From an uncultured Lachnoclostridium sp. (lineage in GTDB: Bacteria > Bacillota > Clostridia > Lachnospirales > Lachnospiraceae), in contig CANBKJ010000016.1 of the NCBI GenBank assembly GCA_947369165.1, positions 1 through 43,666 of the forward strand: a stretch of DNA of 43,666 nt, in the 5' to 3' direction. This document shows positions 14,334 through 24,900 of the stretch, in pieces (within the stretch, counting starts at the first letter, position 1; each line of letters begins with the position of its first letter). The notes under the pieces were generated by a model. That model was not told the DNA's origin. It did not search any database and worked only from the letters and a program-made list of their open reading frames with translations. Both the position numbers and the translations under genes were made by a program.

Positions 14334-15071
14334 TCACACACCACAGGTCACAGCTCCGCCCGCATTTATATCTCCTGCCACCGTGTCGCAGGTGACTGAC
14401 CCGTCTGCATTGACATTGCCTTCCACAGATTCGCAGGTGACTGACCCACCTGCATTGACATTGCCTTCCACAGATTCGCAGGTGACTGACTCTCCCGCAT
14501 TGACATCTCCCTCCACAGATTCGCAGGTGACTGACCCGCCTGCATTGACATTGCCTTCCACAGATTCGCAGATAACTGACTCTCCCGCATTGACATCTCC
14601 TTCCACAGATTCGCAGGCAACAGAGGTTCCCGCTGACACATCACCTTTTAAATATCCTTGGATCTGTGCCGATCCCCAGATTTCTATACAGAGATTTCCT
14701 TTCAGCATTGGCTTCGTCTCAAGGATAATAGAAATCATGGGTACATCCTCTTCCGATATTCCCTTGAGCTCGTTCTGTGTGATCACACGGTTTCCTATGC
14801 ATTGGAAAATTCTTACCTTATCATCCTCCGGCAGCTCAATCGTCTCCAGTTTCTGCGGCCTTACAAATTCACTTGTCTCTTCCCGCAACAGATAATCCAG
14901 GCTCACTCCCAGATAATCGGCGATATGCGGAAGATACATAATATCCGGGCAGGACTGACCGCACTCCCATTTGCTGACTGCCTGAACTGAAATGCCAATT
15001 TCTTCTGCAAGGTTCTCCTGACTTAAATTTTGTACTTTTCTGGCTTCCCTGATTTTTTCACCAAGTTTCAT
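14334..15071 (-). CDS. XRE-family regulator with C-terminal 15-residue repeat domain
   Basis: A 245-residue protein. Residues 1-60 are a Cro/CI helix-turn-helix (LGEKIREARKVQNLSQENLA, QAVSKWECGQSCPD). A middle segment of about 75 residues follows. The C-terminal third is seven tandem 15-residue repeats of the type VEGNVNAGGSVTCES, with a Val at fixed steps and a Cys in each. This pattern suggests a short right-handed beta-solenoid, like bactofilin-type or auto-adhesive domains. Its job could be oligomerisation or Cys-based sensing. The start at 15071 is chosen for the AGGGGG site; a longer frame to 15134 lacks one. The gene faces the DUF3990 cassette tail-to-tail and need not belong to it. 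Confidence 0.85.
   Translation of the reverse strand: MKLGEKIREARKVQNLSQENLAEEIGISVQAVSKWECGQSCPDIMYLPHIADYLGVSLDYLLREETSEFVRPQKLETIELPEDDKVRIFQCIGNRVITQNELKGISEEDVPMISIILETKPMLKGNLCIEIWGSAQIQGYLKGDVSAGTSVACESVEGDVNAGESVICESVEGNVNAGGSVTCESVEGDVNAGESVTCESVEGNVNAGGSVTCESVEGNVNADGSVTCDTVAGDINAGGAVTCGV
14387..14656 (-). repeat. Six 45-bp DNA repeats encoding the XRE C-terminal domain
   Basis: Units start at 14387, 14432, 14477, 14522, 14567 and 14612 (the last diverged). Two alternating types, differing at the GlyGly/GlyGlu codons, suggest earlier duplication of a 90-bp pair. The repeat length is in frame, so copy-number change would alter protein length without frameshift. Confidence 0.9.
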
Positions 15072-15268
15072 ATTATCTGCCCCCTTTTTATACGGAACAA
15101 TTTCATGATGCTTCGGACTGTTTCGTTGTTTCACAACTCCCGCTTCTCCGCTACGCTTCGGTCGGTGCTAAACAAACATTCACTGAACGTTTGACCCTGG
15201 CATCTATCATTATAACTTCCTGCTGCCGGCAGTAACATCAACCATTGGTTGAATCCCCCGCATGGTTC

Positions 15269-16858
15269 TCAGAACCCTTTTAGTAACCCCTCTACACCCT
15301 CTCTTTCATAAATACCCCGATAATACTCCACCTCGTCGCGGATCAGGCTGTCGATCACCCGCATCCCCAGGAGCCCCACTGGCGCCTTATCATCTGTCAT
15401 CACAAGGTTTCCGGCTTCATAAGGCCGCATACCGCCCAGTATTTTTTCCATAAGAGCCGTGAGATCTGCATTGGTCTCAACAGCGATCCCTCTTCGGAAG
15501 CGGTCCACGGTCTCCCCGGAATCAAAAGCATATAAAGCACGGTTTGTACATCCAGGCACATCTATCGTATATACATTTTTAAATACGCTGCCAATGGTAT
15601 CCGACAGATATTGGTTGATATTTCCCTCCTCGCTTCCCTTCATATTCAGGTTCACAGCCATTACACCGCCCTCTTTTAAATGTGCCCGCACAAGGGTAAA
15701 AAATTCAACGGAGGACATCTGGAAGGGAATGGTAATATCCTGAAATGCATCCACAAGGATCACATCATATTTTTTGTCCACAGCATTTAGATAAGCCCTG
15801 CCGTCATAAGTGGCCACCGGTATATCTTCTGGCTGCTGAAAGTACTGCTTCGCAAGTTTTGTGATCTTCTCATCAATTTCCACACCCTCGATGTGAATGT
15901 TGTCAAAATATCTCTCACACTGCAGGGCAAAAGTTCCCGTCCCCATGCCAAGAACCAGCACTTCCAGATCTTCCTTTTCATTCACTCCTGCCATGACTGG
16001 CGCCGCCATCATATAATCATAATACATCCCCGACAGGCTGGCATCTTTTCGCAGGATCGACTGCACGCCAAAGAGCACATTTGTGGAGAGGATCACATTA
16101 TTCTTATCCTCCTTAACCTGCAGATAATTATATACGGACTCCCCTTCGTAGACCAGCCCGGTCTCCCAGAAAGCAAAACGACCGGAGAAACCACCGGCAC
16201 AGCACAGAGCAAACAGGATCATTCCCACAACGACACTTCTGCTCCCTCTCCTTTTGCTCACAAAATAGATCAGTGCCAGCAGTAAAAGAATTCCCGCAAA
16301 GACCAAAAATGTCACCGAGGTTCCAAAAGCAGGAATCGTCACGAAAGTCGGTACAAAGGTTCCGATGATGCTGCCGATGGTATTAGAAGCATTCAGCATG
16401 CCCACGGTCTTTCCACTGTCCTCTAAACTGTCTACGGTGTATTTTACCAGGGAAGGGGTTACGGTTCCAAGGAGAAACAGAGGAAATACAAAGATCACCA
16501 TGCAGGCGGCAAAGGCGGCCCAGATCAGAAAATTGCTGCTCACTGAAAATATAAGCAGCGCAGAGATTCCCAGTATAATGTATTTTCCCACAACAGGAAT
16601 GGCGGCGATCCACACTGCCGCGATGATCATCCGCCGGTACAGCCTGTCCGGATCGGGGTTTTTGTCGGCAGCCCTTCCTCCATAAATATTTCCCAGCGCC
16701 ATAGCGATCATAATCGTCCCTATGATGATCGTCCACACGATCTGGGATGAACTAAAATAAGGAGCCAGCAGGCGGCTGGCACCGAGCTCCACCGCCATCA
16801 CTGACATTCCTGCAAAAAATTCCGTCACGTACAAATAGATCTTATTTTTTAACACCAT
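15269..16858 (-). CDS. Membrane protein fused to a spermidine-synthase-like domain
   Basis: A 529-residue protein of the fused MFS/spermidine synthase type. The N-terminal half has about seven to eight membrane helices, beginning EFFAGMSVMAVELGASRLLA, with PLFLLGTVTPSLVKY. The C-terminal half is a Rossmann methyltransferase-like domain. It carries LGMGTGTFALQC for nucleotide binding, the acidic GVEIDEKITKLA, and VDAFQD where spermidine synthases have the catalytic Asp. The aminopropyl donor or true substrate is unknown: many such fusions lack proven polyamine activity. The start at 16858 is chosen for GGAGGAAGG upstream. It is separated from the upstream MATE gene by a terminator, so it probably has its own promoter. 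Confidence 0.85.
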   Translation of the reverse strand: MVLKNKIYLYVTEFFAGMSVMAVELGASRLLAPYFSSSQIVWTIIIGTIMIAMALGNIYGGRAADKNPDPDRLYRRMIIAAVWIAAIPVVGKYIILGISALLIFSVSSNFLIWAAFAACMVIFVFPLFLLGTVTPSLVKYTVDSLEDSGKTVGMLNASNTIGSIIGTFVPTFVTIPAFGTSVTFLVFAGILLLLALIYFVSKRRGSRSVVVGMILFALCCAGGFSGRFAFWETGLVYEGESVYNYLQVKEDKNNVILSTNVLFGVQSILRKDASLSGMYYDYMMAAPVMAGVNEKEDLEVLVLGMGTGTFALQCERYFDNIHIEGVEIDEKITKLAKQYFQQPEDIPVATYDGRAYLNAVDKKYDVILVDAFQDITIPFQMSSVEFFTLVRAHLKEGGVMAVNLNMKGSEEGNINQYLSDTIGSVFKNVYTIDVPGCTNRALYAFDSGETVDRFRRGIAVETNADLTALMEKILGGMRPYEAGNLVMTDDKAPVGLLGMRVIDSLIRDEVEYYRGIYEREGVEGLLKGF

Positions 16859-16902
16859 ATTTTCCTTCCTCCATTCGCGCATGTCTTTTGCGCATCACAT
16901 CT

Positions 16903-16940
16903 AAAAAAACAGAAGGGCAGTCAAATCCTGCCCCACTGTT
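16903..16940 (-). terminator. Terminator after the MATE gene
   Basis: On the minus strand, AACAG and GGGCAG pair with CTGCCC and CTGTT around a 7-base loop, followed by seven T residues. A textbook intrinsic terminator 12 bases after the MATE stop. Confidence 0.9.
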
Positions 16941-16952
16941 TATTCAAAATCA

Positions 16953-18332
16953 TTAGCTCAGCGCCTTCTCTCTCCATTTTCCCATACGATAAAAGACCGC
17001 TGTCACCACAGCGCCGATCACCCAGGAACATAACAGGGAAATAAAGATACATTCCTGCCTTCCATTGGGCAGTTCCGCACTTCTGGTCAGATAGGCAATT
17101 CCGTAAGCCACAGGTACCCGAACCACAACTGTAGTAAACAGGGAAATCCACATCGGTGTCATGGTATCGCCAGCTCCCCGCATGACACCGGATAGACTCT
17201 GGGTTACTGCCATGGCTATGTATCCGAATGCGATGATACCCATCATGCGCCGGCTCAGATCCACCAGCTCGGAGGTGTCAGTAAAGATCCCCATAAGCTG
17301 CTTTCCAAAAATAAGAATGGCGCCTGTGATAACAGATGTAGTAAGCACAGCGATCAATGTGCCCTGCTTCGCTCCCTGGTTCACACGATCCTGTTTTCTT
17401 GCTCCCACATTCTGCCCGGCATATGTAGTCATGGCAGTTCCAAAGGAAAAATTGGGCAGCATCGCAAAGCCATCCACTCTCATAACAATTACATTCGCCG
17501 CAATAAACATCTCGCCAAAACTGTTGGTCAGTGACTGTACAATGATCATAGCCATGGAAAAGATCGCCTGGGTCAGACCGGAGGGAAGTCCCAGGCGGAT
17601 AATATTCCTGGCGTATTTTTTATGAAGCTTCATATAACAGAGTTTCAGCTCAAATATCTCCGTCATCTTAGCCAGACGCCAAAAGCACAGAACTGCCGAT
17701 ACCGCCTGGGCGATCACCGTAGCAAGTGCCACACCGCTGACTCCCATCCCAAGTTTCGCTACAAAAAGCAGGTCAAGCACGATATTCAGCACGGTAGATA
17801 CCAGAAGATACAACAAGGCCGAAAAGGAATCTCCCAGTCCTCTCAAAACACCACTGAGAATATTGTAATAAGCACATCCCACGATACCGATAAACATGAT
17901 CATAAGATATGAAGTACACCAGCCAATGATACTTTCCGGCGTCTTTAAAAGTACCAGAAGCGGCTTCACAATGATTAATGACAGAACCATAATTATAACC
18001 ACCGCTGCTGCCGTCAGCAGAATACAGTTTCCTATCGTGCAGGAGAGATCCTTTCTCTGCTTTGCTCCATAGTACTGAGCCACCATAATGCTGGCTCCCA
18101 TACTGATCCCGATAAATAATACCAACAGCAGGTTCAGGATCGGCCCGGCGCTTCCCACAGCTGCCAGCGCGTTGTCCCCCACGTATTTGCCCACGACGAT
18201 ACTGTCCACGGTATTATAAAGCTGCTGCGCAATATTGCCGATCAGCATAGGAAGCGTAAATGCAACGATCTTTTCCCATGGTCTTCCTACTGTCATATCT
18301 GTTGCCTGAAATAACTCTCTGATTTGTTTCAT
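16953..18332 (-). CDS. MATE-family multidrug/cation exporter
   Basis: A 459-residue transporter with about twelve membrane helices. The N-terminus PWEKIVAFTLPMLIGNIAQQ leads into YNTVDSIVVGKYVGDNALAAVG, the typical first motif of NorM/DinF-type MATE proteins. The second half has VRVDGFAMLPNFSFGTAMTTY and VGARKQDRVNQGAKQG. These exporters use Na+ or H+ gradients to expel drugs or metabolites; the substrate here is unknown. It begins 20 bases after the chemoreceptor gene stop, so co-transcription is possible. Confidence 0.93.
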   Translation of the reverse strand: MKQIRELFQATDMTVGRPWEKIVAFTLPMLIGNIAQQLYNTVDSIVVGKYVGDNALAAVGSAGPILNLLLVLFIGISMGASIMVAQYYGAKQRKDLSCTIGNCILLTAAAVVIIMVLSLIIVKPLLVLLKTPESIIGWCTSYLMIMFIGIVGCAYYNILSGVLRGLGDSFSALLYLLVSTVLNIVLDLLFVAKLGMGVSGVALATVIAQAVSAVLCFWRLAKMTEIFELKLCYMKLHKKYARNIIRLGLPSGLTQAIFSMAMIIVQSLTNSFGEMFIAANVIVMRVDGFAMLPNFSFGTAMTTYAGQNVGARKQDRVNQGAKQGTLIAVLTTSVITGAILIFGKQLMGIFTDTSELVDLSRRMMGIIAFGYIAMAVTQSLSGVMRGAGDTMTPMWISLFTTVVVRVPVAYGIAYLTRSAELPNGRQECIFISLLCSWVIGAVVTAVFYRMGKWREKALS

Positions 18333-18352
18333 TATAATTCATCTCCATTTTT

Positions 18353-20257
18353 TTAGGATGTGTAAAATTTAAAACGTTTAATCAATTTTTCTAACTGCAT
18401 GATTAATTTTCTGTTGTCATCTGACTGCAGCCGGATTTTATCTGCGATCTGAGACGTATTTCCATTTTTTTGCCCAATCATCCCTATAGCAGTACTATTT
18501 TCCCGTGTAACTTCCTTGACAGAGGTGACACTGCTGGTGATCTGCTGAAGCGAATTGCTCAGTACATCCGATGATTCATTTAAATCCATAATATCATGAC
18601 GTATCTGATCTGCCGAAACACTGTACTGACAGGCATTTTCTGCAAAAATTTCAAACTGTCCCATAACGGTCTGCTCTAAAAACTCTATGATCGTGTCAAA
18701 ACATTTTTTAACGTCCTCAATACTGGTATTGGCATCGTCACATATGCTCTGGATATCGCCTGCCGTCGCCGTCGTCGTCTGTGCCAGCTCGCCGATCTCC
18801 GCAGCCACCACTTCAAACCCTTTTCCAGCCTCACCGGCTCTTGCAGCCTCCAGGGAAGCATTTAACGAAAGCAACTTGGTCTGGGATGCAATGTCCACAA
18901 TCTCCCCTGTCATCTTATTAATCCGTGAAATTTCCTCCAGGCGCTGCATAACATCCTTAACTACCTCTTTGGTATCCTCAAAGGTCTTGCGGCTGTTCTC
19001 ATAGGCATCCTGCGCCTGTTCATTCATTTCACTGGAACGGCGGATCAGTCCCTCGCTGGACTTGACACTCATCCCCAGATGTTCCATCGTATTTTCCATC
19101 CATTTTCCAATATCGATAACCTTCTCATGCACATCTTCCACGATATCATCTGTATGTACCTGGCTCGCCGTCAGCTCTTCGATGATTGACGTATTTTCCG
19201 TCACGCATCCCACAAGGTTCTGGGCGTGGGTACTCAGGTCGTCGGTCTTAGTGTTCAGGGAGCCGCTGCATAATCCCAGTGTTTCCACAACCTCTTTCAG
19301 CGACTTTATCAGACGATCAATAATCTTATATGTAAATGCCATCAGAATGGCTACTCCCACAATACATATGATGATCAGCGTGAACCGAATCCTTCCCAGG
19401 GAACTAAAAACCTCCGATGAGGGATCTGTAATGACAAATGCCCAGTCTCTTCCATCCATAAACTGATAAGATGCCAGATACTCCGTATCCCCTTCCTCAA
19501 AGGTCAGTGACCCGGAAAGATCGCCATCCTTGATCTGCTGCAAAATATCCTTTATGTACTGCTCTTCTGCCACCTTCGTTATTTTGTCTTCATCCGAATG
19601 GAAAATATATTCCCCTGTCTTTGTATTCACAAGATAATAATTTAACTGCTTCATTCCCTCTGCCGGCAGACTGTCCAGTATATTTACCAGACCTTCCGTA
19701 AAAATACCGCCGCCTACCAGTCCAACAGGATTATTATTCTCATCATAGCACGCCCGGTAAATAGAAATGATCTGCGTTTTGCTGGCAGGTGAAATGATGA
19801 TTCCCGCATTATACACCTTTTCTGAATCCAGCAGCAGTTTCTGCAGAGCTGACAGCGCCTCGCCCTCTCTCGTGGTTATACCCACTACTTTAGGATTGGT
19901 ATGTGCCAGCACATTTGTCTGCCAGTCGCTTGTATAAATGCCTTCCAGGTACTCCCGGTCTTTACTGAACCGCTCCGTATATGCCTGTGCTTCCCTGACA
20001 GCATCCTGATCAGAAGGGTTCTCTAAAAGTGCTTTGATCTCCCCTGCACGGCTGTAGGCCGTCAGATAGTTCTCTGTATCAACAATATAATTTTCGATAA
20101 TCTGTGAGCGTTCCTGAGAAACGGTTTCCATTGTCTTCACAGCATTTTCTTTCATTGATCCCGTCACAGAAAAATCCACAAAATAATACACGATTGCCAT
20201 CACGATGATCTGTGCAATTAAAATAATAGTTATTATTCCAATACTTTTATTCTTCAC
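18353..20257 (-). CDS. Methyl-accepting chemotaxis protein with extracellular Cache domain
   Basis: A 634-residue chemoreceptor. TM1 is about residues 6-27. A periplasm-equivalent dCache-type sensor of about 260 residues (including [20 protein letters not shown] and YHSDED-like loops) runs to TM2 near 290-310. The cytoplasmic coiled-coil signalling domain contains the conserved hairpin tip [20 protein letters not shown]. It signals to CheA/CheW, none of which are in the window. The start is GTG (20255-20257) with GGGAGG upstream. The ligand is unknown. It may be transcribed with the MATE gene that follows. Confidence 0.93.
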   Translation of the reverse strand: MKNKSIGIITIILIAQIIVMAIVYYFVDFSVTGSMKENAVKTMETVSQERSQIIENYIVDTENYLTAYSRAGEIKALLENPSDQDAVREAQAYTERFSKDREYLEGIYTSDWQTNVLAHTNPKVVGITTREGEALSALQKLLLDSEKVYNAGIIISPASKTQIISIYRACYDENNNPVGLVGGGIFTEGLVNILDSLPAEGMKQLNYYLVNTKTGEYIFHSDEDKITKVAEEQYIKDILQQIKDGDLSGSLTFEEGDTEYLASYQFMDGRDWAFVITDPSSEVFSSLGRIRFTLIIICIVGVAILMAFTYKIIDRLIKSLKEVVETLGLCSGSLNTKTDDLSTHAQNLVGCVTENTSIIEELTASQVHTDDIVEDVHEKVIDIGKWMENTMEHLGMSVKSSEGLIRRSSEMNEQAQDAYENSRKTFEDTKEVVKDVMQRLEEISRINKMTGEIVDIASQTKLLSLNASLEAARAGEAGKGFEVVAAEIGELAQTTTATAGDIQSICDDANTSIEDVKKCFDTIIEFLEQTVMGQFEIFAENACQYSVSADQIRHDIMDLNESSDVLSNSLQQITSSVTSVKEVTRENSTAIGMIGQKNGNTSQIADKIRLQSDDNRKLIMQLEKLIKRFKFYTS

Positions 20258-20292
20258 TTTTTCTGCCTCCCTATCTGAGATTTTCTTTCGTT

Positions 20293-20322
20293 ATTTTAAC
20301 ACAATTTAAAATAATTTTCCAA
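20293..20322 (-). promoter_or_regulatory. Promoter of the chemoreceptor gene
   Basis: Minus-strand TTGGAA (20317-20322) and TAAAAT (20293-20298) with an 18-base spacer and a TG just upstream of the -10. The region is very A/T-rich. Confidence 0.5.
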
Positions 20323-20335
20323 CTATTTTCTGCGC

Positions 20336-20896
20336 TTATTCCCTGCTCCACAGATAGCTGTATGCCTGGGTTCTTCCTGCAAAAAGTTCATTTTGAAGAA
20401 GCTGCCGGACTTCTTTCTTTGCATACCACCCAGCCTCAATTTCTTCCACCGGGGAGTCACTCTTCCGAATCCTGCCGGCCGCTGTACCCACGATACATAG
20501 ATTGGTCTCATTGGAAAATCCCACCGCACTGTAACTGATGGGCAGGATTTCTTTGATACTTACAAGTTGAAGTCCCGTCTCTTCCTTCAATTCCCTGGCG
20601 GCGCTCTCCTCCGGTGTCTCACCCTTCTCGATCAACCCCGCCGGAAAATTATACACCCACTCACCGGGCGCCAGACGGAACTCTCGGTTAAGAAGCAGCT
20701 TTTCCCCACTCTCATCGTGCATAATCAGCACCACCGCATCTGCTTTTTTCCTCTGTAGATCCTCCAGCCTCTCCACTTCTGGATTCCGGCTGATCATCTC
20801 GTATATCTTTTCTCTTCCCTCTTCTGTCTTATAGGTAATATCATAGCGATGAATAAATTTTCCACCTAAAACTTTTCTGATCGAGATATACTTCAT
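20336..20896 (-). CDS. NUDIX hydrolase, probable ADP-ribose pyrophosphatase type
   Basis: A 186-residue NUDIX protein. The NUDIX box GLIEKGETPEESAARELKEE, then TG, holds all metal-binding acidic residues. The RLAPGEWVYNFPAG segment before the box and the N-terminal beta-strand region resemble ADP-sugar pyrophosphatases. It hydrolyses a nucleoside-diphosphate-linked compound; the substrate is not certain. Its ATG overlaps the AraC regulator gene stop by 4 bases, so both are translated from one message. Confidence 0.87.
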   Translation of the reverse strand: MKYISIRKVLGGKFIHRYDITYKTEEGREKIYEMISRNPEVERLEDLQRKKADAVVLIMHDESGEKLLLNREFRLAPGEWVYNFPAGLIEKGETPEESAARELKEETGLQLVSIKEILPISYSAVGFSNETNLCIVGTAAGRIRKSDSPVEEIEAGWYAKKEVRQLLQNELFAGRTQAYSYLWSRE

Positions 20897-21732
20897 ATTT
20901 TATTTCCCCCTGCATTTCTCCACACTGACGGGGACATGCCCGTCTGCTTTTTGAACACCTTTGAAAAGGAAAATGGATCATTGTATCCGACGGAATAGGA
21001 GACGTGCTGCACCGGCATGGCGGTCTCCCTGAGCAGCTGCTTTGCCTTCTTTATTCGGAATTGGATCAAATACTCCTGAATGGTATAGCCCGTAGCATAT
21101 TTGAACACCTTGCTGAGATAAGATCTATCAATCCCACAAAAATCAGCTATGCTCTGCACACAGATCGGTTCTGAATACTTTTGATTGATATAATCGATAA
21201 CCCACTGAACGTATCGGAGAGCTGGTTCTGTCTGCTCCCCCTCCTCGGGCTTAACCGGAGAATGGTCGATCAAAAGCTGGAAAAAATCATATAACTTTCC
21301 CACACAGGTATATTCCTGTTCGTGACAGTCACATATTTCCTGCAGAATCTCCCCCAGTCGTGCACCAACGTCCGGCAGCTGCAGCACCGGCGTCTTTCTT
21401 GTCAATCCTGCCTTCTGCAGCAGCTCCACCACTTTGAATCCGTGAATGTGGATCCATATATAATGCCATGGTCTTGCATCGTCTGCCTGATAGCGGACCA
21501 GCGTATTGGGGGGCATTAAAAACAGGCTCTGATCCTTTACTGCAAACTCTTTTTGATCTATATACATCGTCCCCGCCCCACTAAAAACATAGTGCAGAAT
21601 ATATTTATCCCGGATAATAGGCCCGAATTCATAACCCGCGGGACATTTCTGCCTCCCCACCTCATAGAGACGCAAATCTTCATATTGACTAAAATTCAGC
21701 CACCAGACTCCATCCTGCCACTCTTCTTCCAT
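20893..21732 (-). CDS. AraC-family regulator with N-terminal cupin sensor
   Basis: A 279-residue regulator. The N-terminal half is a sugar-binding-type cupin (HYVFSGAGTMYIDQKEF, FLMPPNTLVRYQADD). The C-terminal 100 residues are two AraC helix-turn-helices (QSIADFCGIDRSYLSKVFKY and VQHVSYSVGYNDPFSFSKVF, then GMSPSVWR). This arrangement is usual for regulators of carbohydrate genes. It lies just downstream of the GH97 glycosidase gene on the same strand but behind a terminator and its own promoter. Control of the GH97 gene is plausible but not shown. Confidence 0.9.
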   Translation of the reverse strand: MEEEWQDGVWWLNFSQYEDLRLYEVGRQKCPAGYEFGPIIRDKYILHYVFSGAGTMYIDQKEFAVKDQSLFLMPPNTLVRYQADDARPWHYIWIHIHGFKVVELLQKAGLTRKTPVLQLPDVGARLGEILQEICDCHEQEYTCVGKLYDFFQLLIDHSPVKPEEGEQTEPALRYVQWVIDYINQKYSEPICVQSIADFCGIDRSYLSKVFKYATGYTIQEYLIQFRIKKAKQLLRETAMPVQHVSYSVGYNDPFSFSKVFKKQTGMSPSVWRNAGGNKI

Positions 21733-21794
21733 AATCGTCCTGCCCTTCTCTCTGCCCCTTCAATGGCTCCAACCCAATTATGCCAATTAGCTCT

Positions 21795-21823
21795 ATACTA
21801 TCACCTCTTTTCTGGCACGTCAA
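21795..21823 (-). promoter_or_regulatory. Promoter of the AraC-NUDIX operon
   Basis: Minus-strand TTGACG (21818-21823) and TAGTAT (21795-21800) with a 17-base spacer, about 63 bases before the AraC ATG. Confidence 0.65.
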
Positions 21824-21832
21824 CCCGGAAAG

Positions 21833-21906
21833 AAAAAGTACTATCAACCGGCGAACCATTTTCACAATATATCTGTCTGGTTCTCCTATAATTGATAGTA
21901 CTTTTT
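21833..21906. terminator. Terminator after the GH97 gene
   Basis: A perfect 15-bp inverted repeat, AAAAAGTACTATCAA (21833-21847) and TTGATAGTACTTTTT (21892-21906), has a long 44-base loop. Its ends give T-runs on both strands. The loop is longer than usual, so efficiency is uncertain. A small CTGGC/GCCAG hairpin lies between it and the GH97 stop. Confidence 0.6.
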
Positions 21907-21972
21907 TATTTCGCCTGACACACCGCCAGACGGGCCTGGCAGCAAGCCAGATTAATTTGCTATAACAATCCG

Positions 21973-24900
21973 TTACTTGATTTTAACCTTTTTCACTTTA
22001 CTCCATGCGCCATACAGCTTTTTCGTACCGGATTTACGAAGCGCACGCACACGAACATAGTACAGTTTCTTTGATTTCAGTTTCTTGATCACTTTCTTGG
22101 AAAGGGATTTCTTAACCGTGATGGTCTTCGCTTTTTTCCATTTCTTATTCATGCTGTAAGAAATCTGATAGGATGAAACATCTTTCAGTTTCTTAAAACT
22201 TACTGTCATCGTCTTTTTCTTCTTGCTCTTAGCCGTAACGCCCTGGACTTTTCCTGGTTTCTTTACCGTGGCTTTCGGTGCAGTAGTAGGAACGGACGGC
22301 GCCGGTGTTGCCTGTGTGCCATTTCCTGACGGAGCCTGGGGTGCCGGTGTCACCTGCGGCGGCTCTGGAGCCTTCTTGATCAGATACGTTTTCTGCACCT
22401 TGCCGGCATACTCACCGATTCCCACAACTGTCACTGTGGCAGTACCTGCCTGTTTACAGTTAGAATAATAAACCTGATAATCCTCTCCATCGTTAAGTGT
22501 AACGCCATTTCTTACAACGGTTACCGCCGGTGTATTTCTCTCTCCGCTGTAATCATATTCTTCTTTTGACAATGTTACCTCTGACATGGAGAGGTCTGCC
22601 TTGGAGATAGCGATCCGGTCGATACCCGGTGCCCCAGCCTTGTCATTATACAGACAGATCGTATTGGAGCCTGCTTCCAGGTTTACATTGATGGACTTTG
22701 CGGCAACCGCGTTGCCATCGCCGGCCACGGCAACCATACTGCTCAGCTCGATGGGCTCCCCATCGTTCACCTTTACATACAGATTCTTAGCAGTAGGGGA
22801 TACAAAGAACAGCCGGAGCTCATGCTCGCCCTCTTCCAGAGCCTCCACTTCAAAGGTAATATTTTTCTTACTGTTTCCACCTATATTTACAAACTTTTTG
22901 CCTGAAACATAATCTGTCTGGGAAATAGAGGTTCCCTCTCCCATCTGTGCCTCTTCTGCCTCATAGTATTTATACCCATCATACACCGTTGTACGGATCG
23001 GATCATTTTTACTGAATTTTATCGCACAGCCTCCGGCTTTCATTAAACTGAGATCCATCACGGTATCGGATGTCACCTGACGAGTTTCTACAGCGATGCC
23101 GCCTTCTTCTTTATCGGTGTAAATATATGCATAATAGGTCTCACCCTGATCCAGGAAGTCTAAAGAGATCTCATAATCACTGGCTGCATCCGTCATAGCG
23201 CCTACATACCAGTTCTCCCCGCTTCTTCTTGCCCGGATCACAGAACTTCCTGGGGTCCCTGCCAGCAGCTTACTCTCATCCCAAGAACTTGGCAGGTCAG
23301 CCAGTAAAGAGGATCCGCCATAACCTGGGTATACGTAGGCAGAATGAGCCAGAGTCTGCATCGCAGATTCATATACAACCGTCATACCCAGCATAAATCC
23401 ATCGGTGGCAGTTACGTTTTTAACGCTCATTCCCACCGGCGTAAACTCCATGGAGCCAATTACATTTCTCGTATATGGCAGCATCAGGAGCGATTGAACC
23501 GGTGAACCGCTTCCCCACTTAAAGTACTCAGAACCCATAACGGCCTCGCTGGATAAAATATTGGGAAATGTCCGGTTTTCTCCATTCGGGTCAGTACAAC
23601 CATGATAATTCAATACCAGCTTATGTTGGGCAGCGATAGAGGCCAGATCATACATGATCTTCATGGCAAACTGGCTGTCACTGTTAATATAATCTACCTT
23701 TACACCTTTGATTCCCAGTTCTTCACACCAGGCAAACTCCTGCTCAATGGTCTCTGGATTATCCAGGTCGAATTTATGAGGCTGGTCAAACTTATTCACA
23801 CCATACCACAGAAGCAGTTTAACGCCCTTTGGCTCTGCATAGGCAACCAACTCCCTGATCTTGGTCTCATAATCCTTCCACACTTCCCAGCCAAAATCGA
23901 TGAGACAATATTTCTGTCCCGTCTCCTCGGCATAATCAATATAGTCAAACATGGTATCATAGTCAATGACATCACTGGTAGTTGACCACCAGGACCAGGA
24001 TGAGGTTCCCGGCTCCACCCAGCTATAATCTCCCTCTGCCGGCGGATTCAGATCCGAAATCAGGGAACTGTTCACCAGCTTTTCCAGATTGTCCGTCATA
24101 ATAGCTACACGCCATGGTGTATGGAATACATCCGTCATCTTCACGCTGGAAATGCCTTTGTAGGAAGCTTGATATGTCTGCCCGTTCTTGGAGTCGTCCT
24201 GTTCCTGCTCCAGATACAGACCGAAATTAACCTGCAGTGCCGTACTGCCTGACTTCGTCCTAAAACCGGATGCACAATAAGGCTCTTCTTCATTATACAC
24301 GTTTGCCTCTGTGAGAAGCACCCAGTAATCCCCATTATTAGTCGGCACTTTTCCCAGGATCGGAGGTCCATAACTGCTGTTCGCGCTCTTAATGCTGGAC
24401 ACCTTCCGCGGGGTGTAGGTACTTGCCTCATAAGTTGCCGATACGCCCATCGTCCATATATTAGCCGCATCTGGAAGCACGAAGGAGCTTGCCTCTTCAG
24501 TTATCTCTGTCACTTCATCACTGCTGCCAGTATCACCGTCTACCTCATAGCGATATGCCATTCCGTCCTCAAACAAACGGAATATCATAGTAATTTTGCT
24601 GCTTCCCCGAGTGAGGGTAAAAGCTGTCTCCTGATATTCTTTGGACACATGGCTGGAACTTCCCTGAATCCAGTCATACTCTTCTTTTCCCTTTGTCTTT
24701 CGGATAGAATCCACATCCAGCTCAAGACTGCGGGACAGATCTACTCCTTTTGTGATCAGCCCCAGAGGTGCACATTTCATGACAACCTCTCCGTTGCGAT
24801 ATGCGGAATAATAGTATTTCTGGGAAGAGTCTGTCCAGATCCGTACCACATTGCTTCCATCTACGGAAGCTGTCTCCAGTGTTTTTATCTCTGTCATACC

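Noticed and set aside
14387..14656. Regularly spaced 45-bp repeats that could be mistaken for a CRISPR array.
   Set aside because: The repeats are contiguous with no unique spacers, are in frame, and encode the C-terminal repeats of the XRE regulator.
14383..14895. A 170-codon plus-strand frame opposite the XRE gene.
   Set aside because: It is antisense to a well-supported gene, its repetitive Ser/Thr/Pro composition is a by-product of the repeats, and it has no ribosome site.
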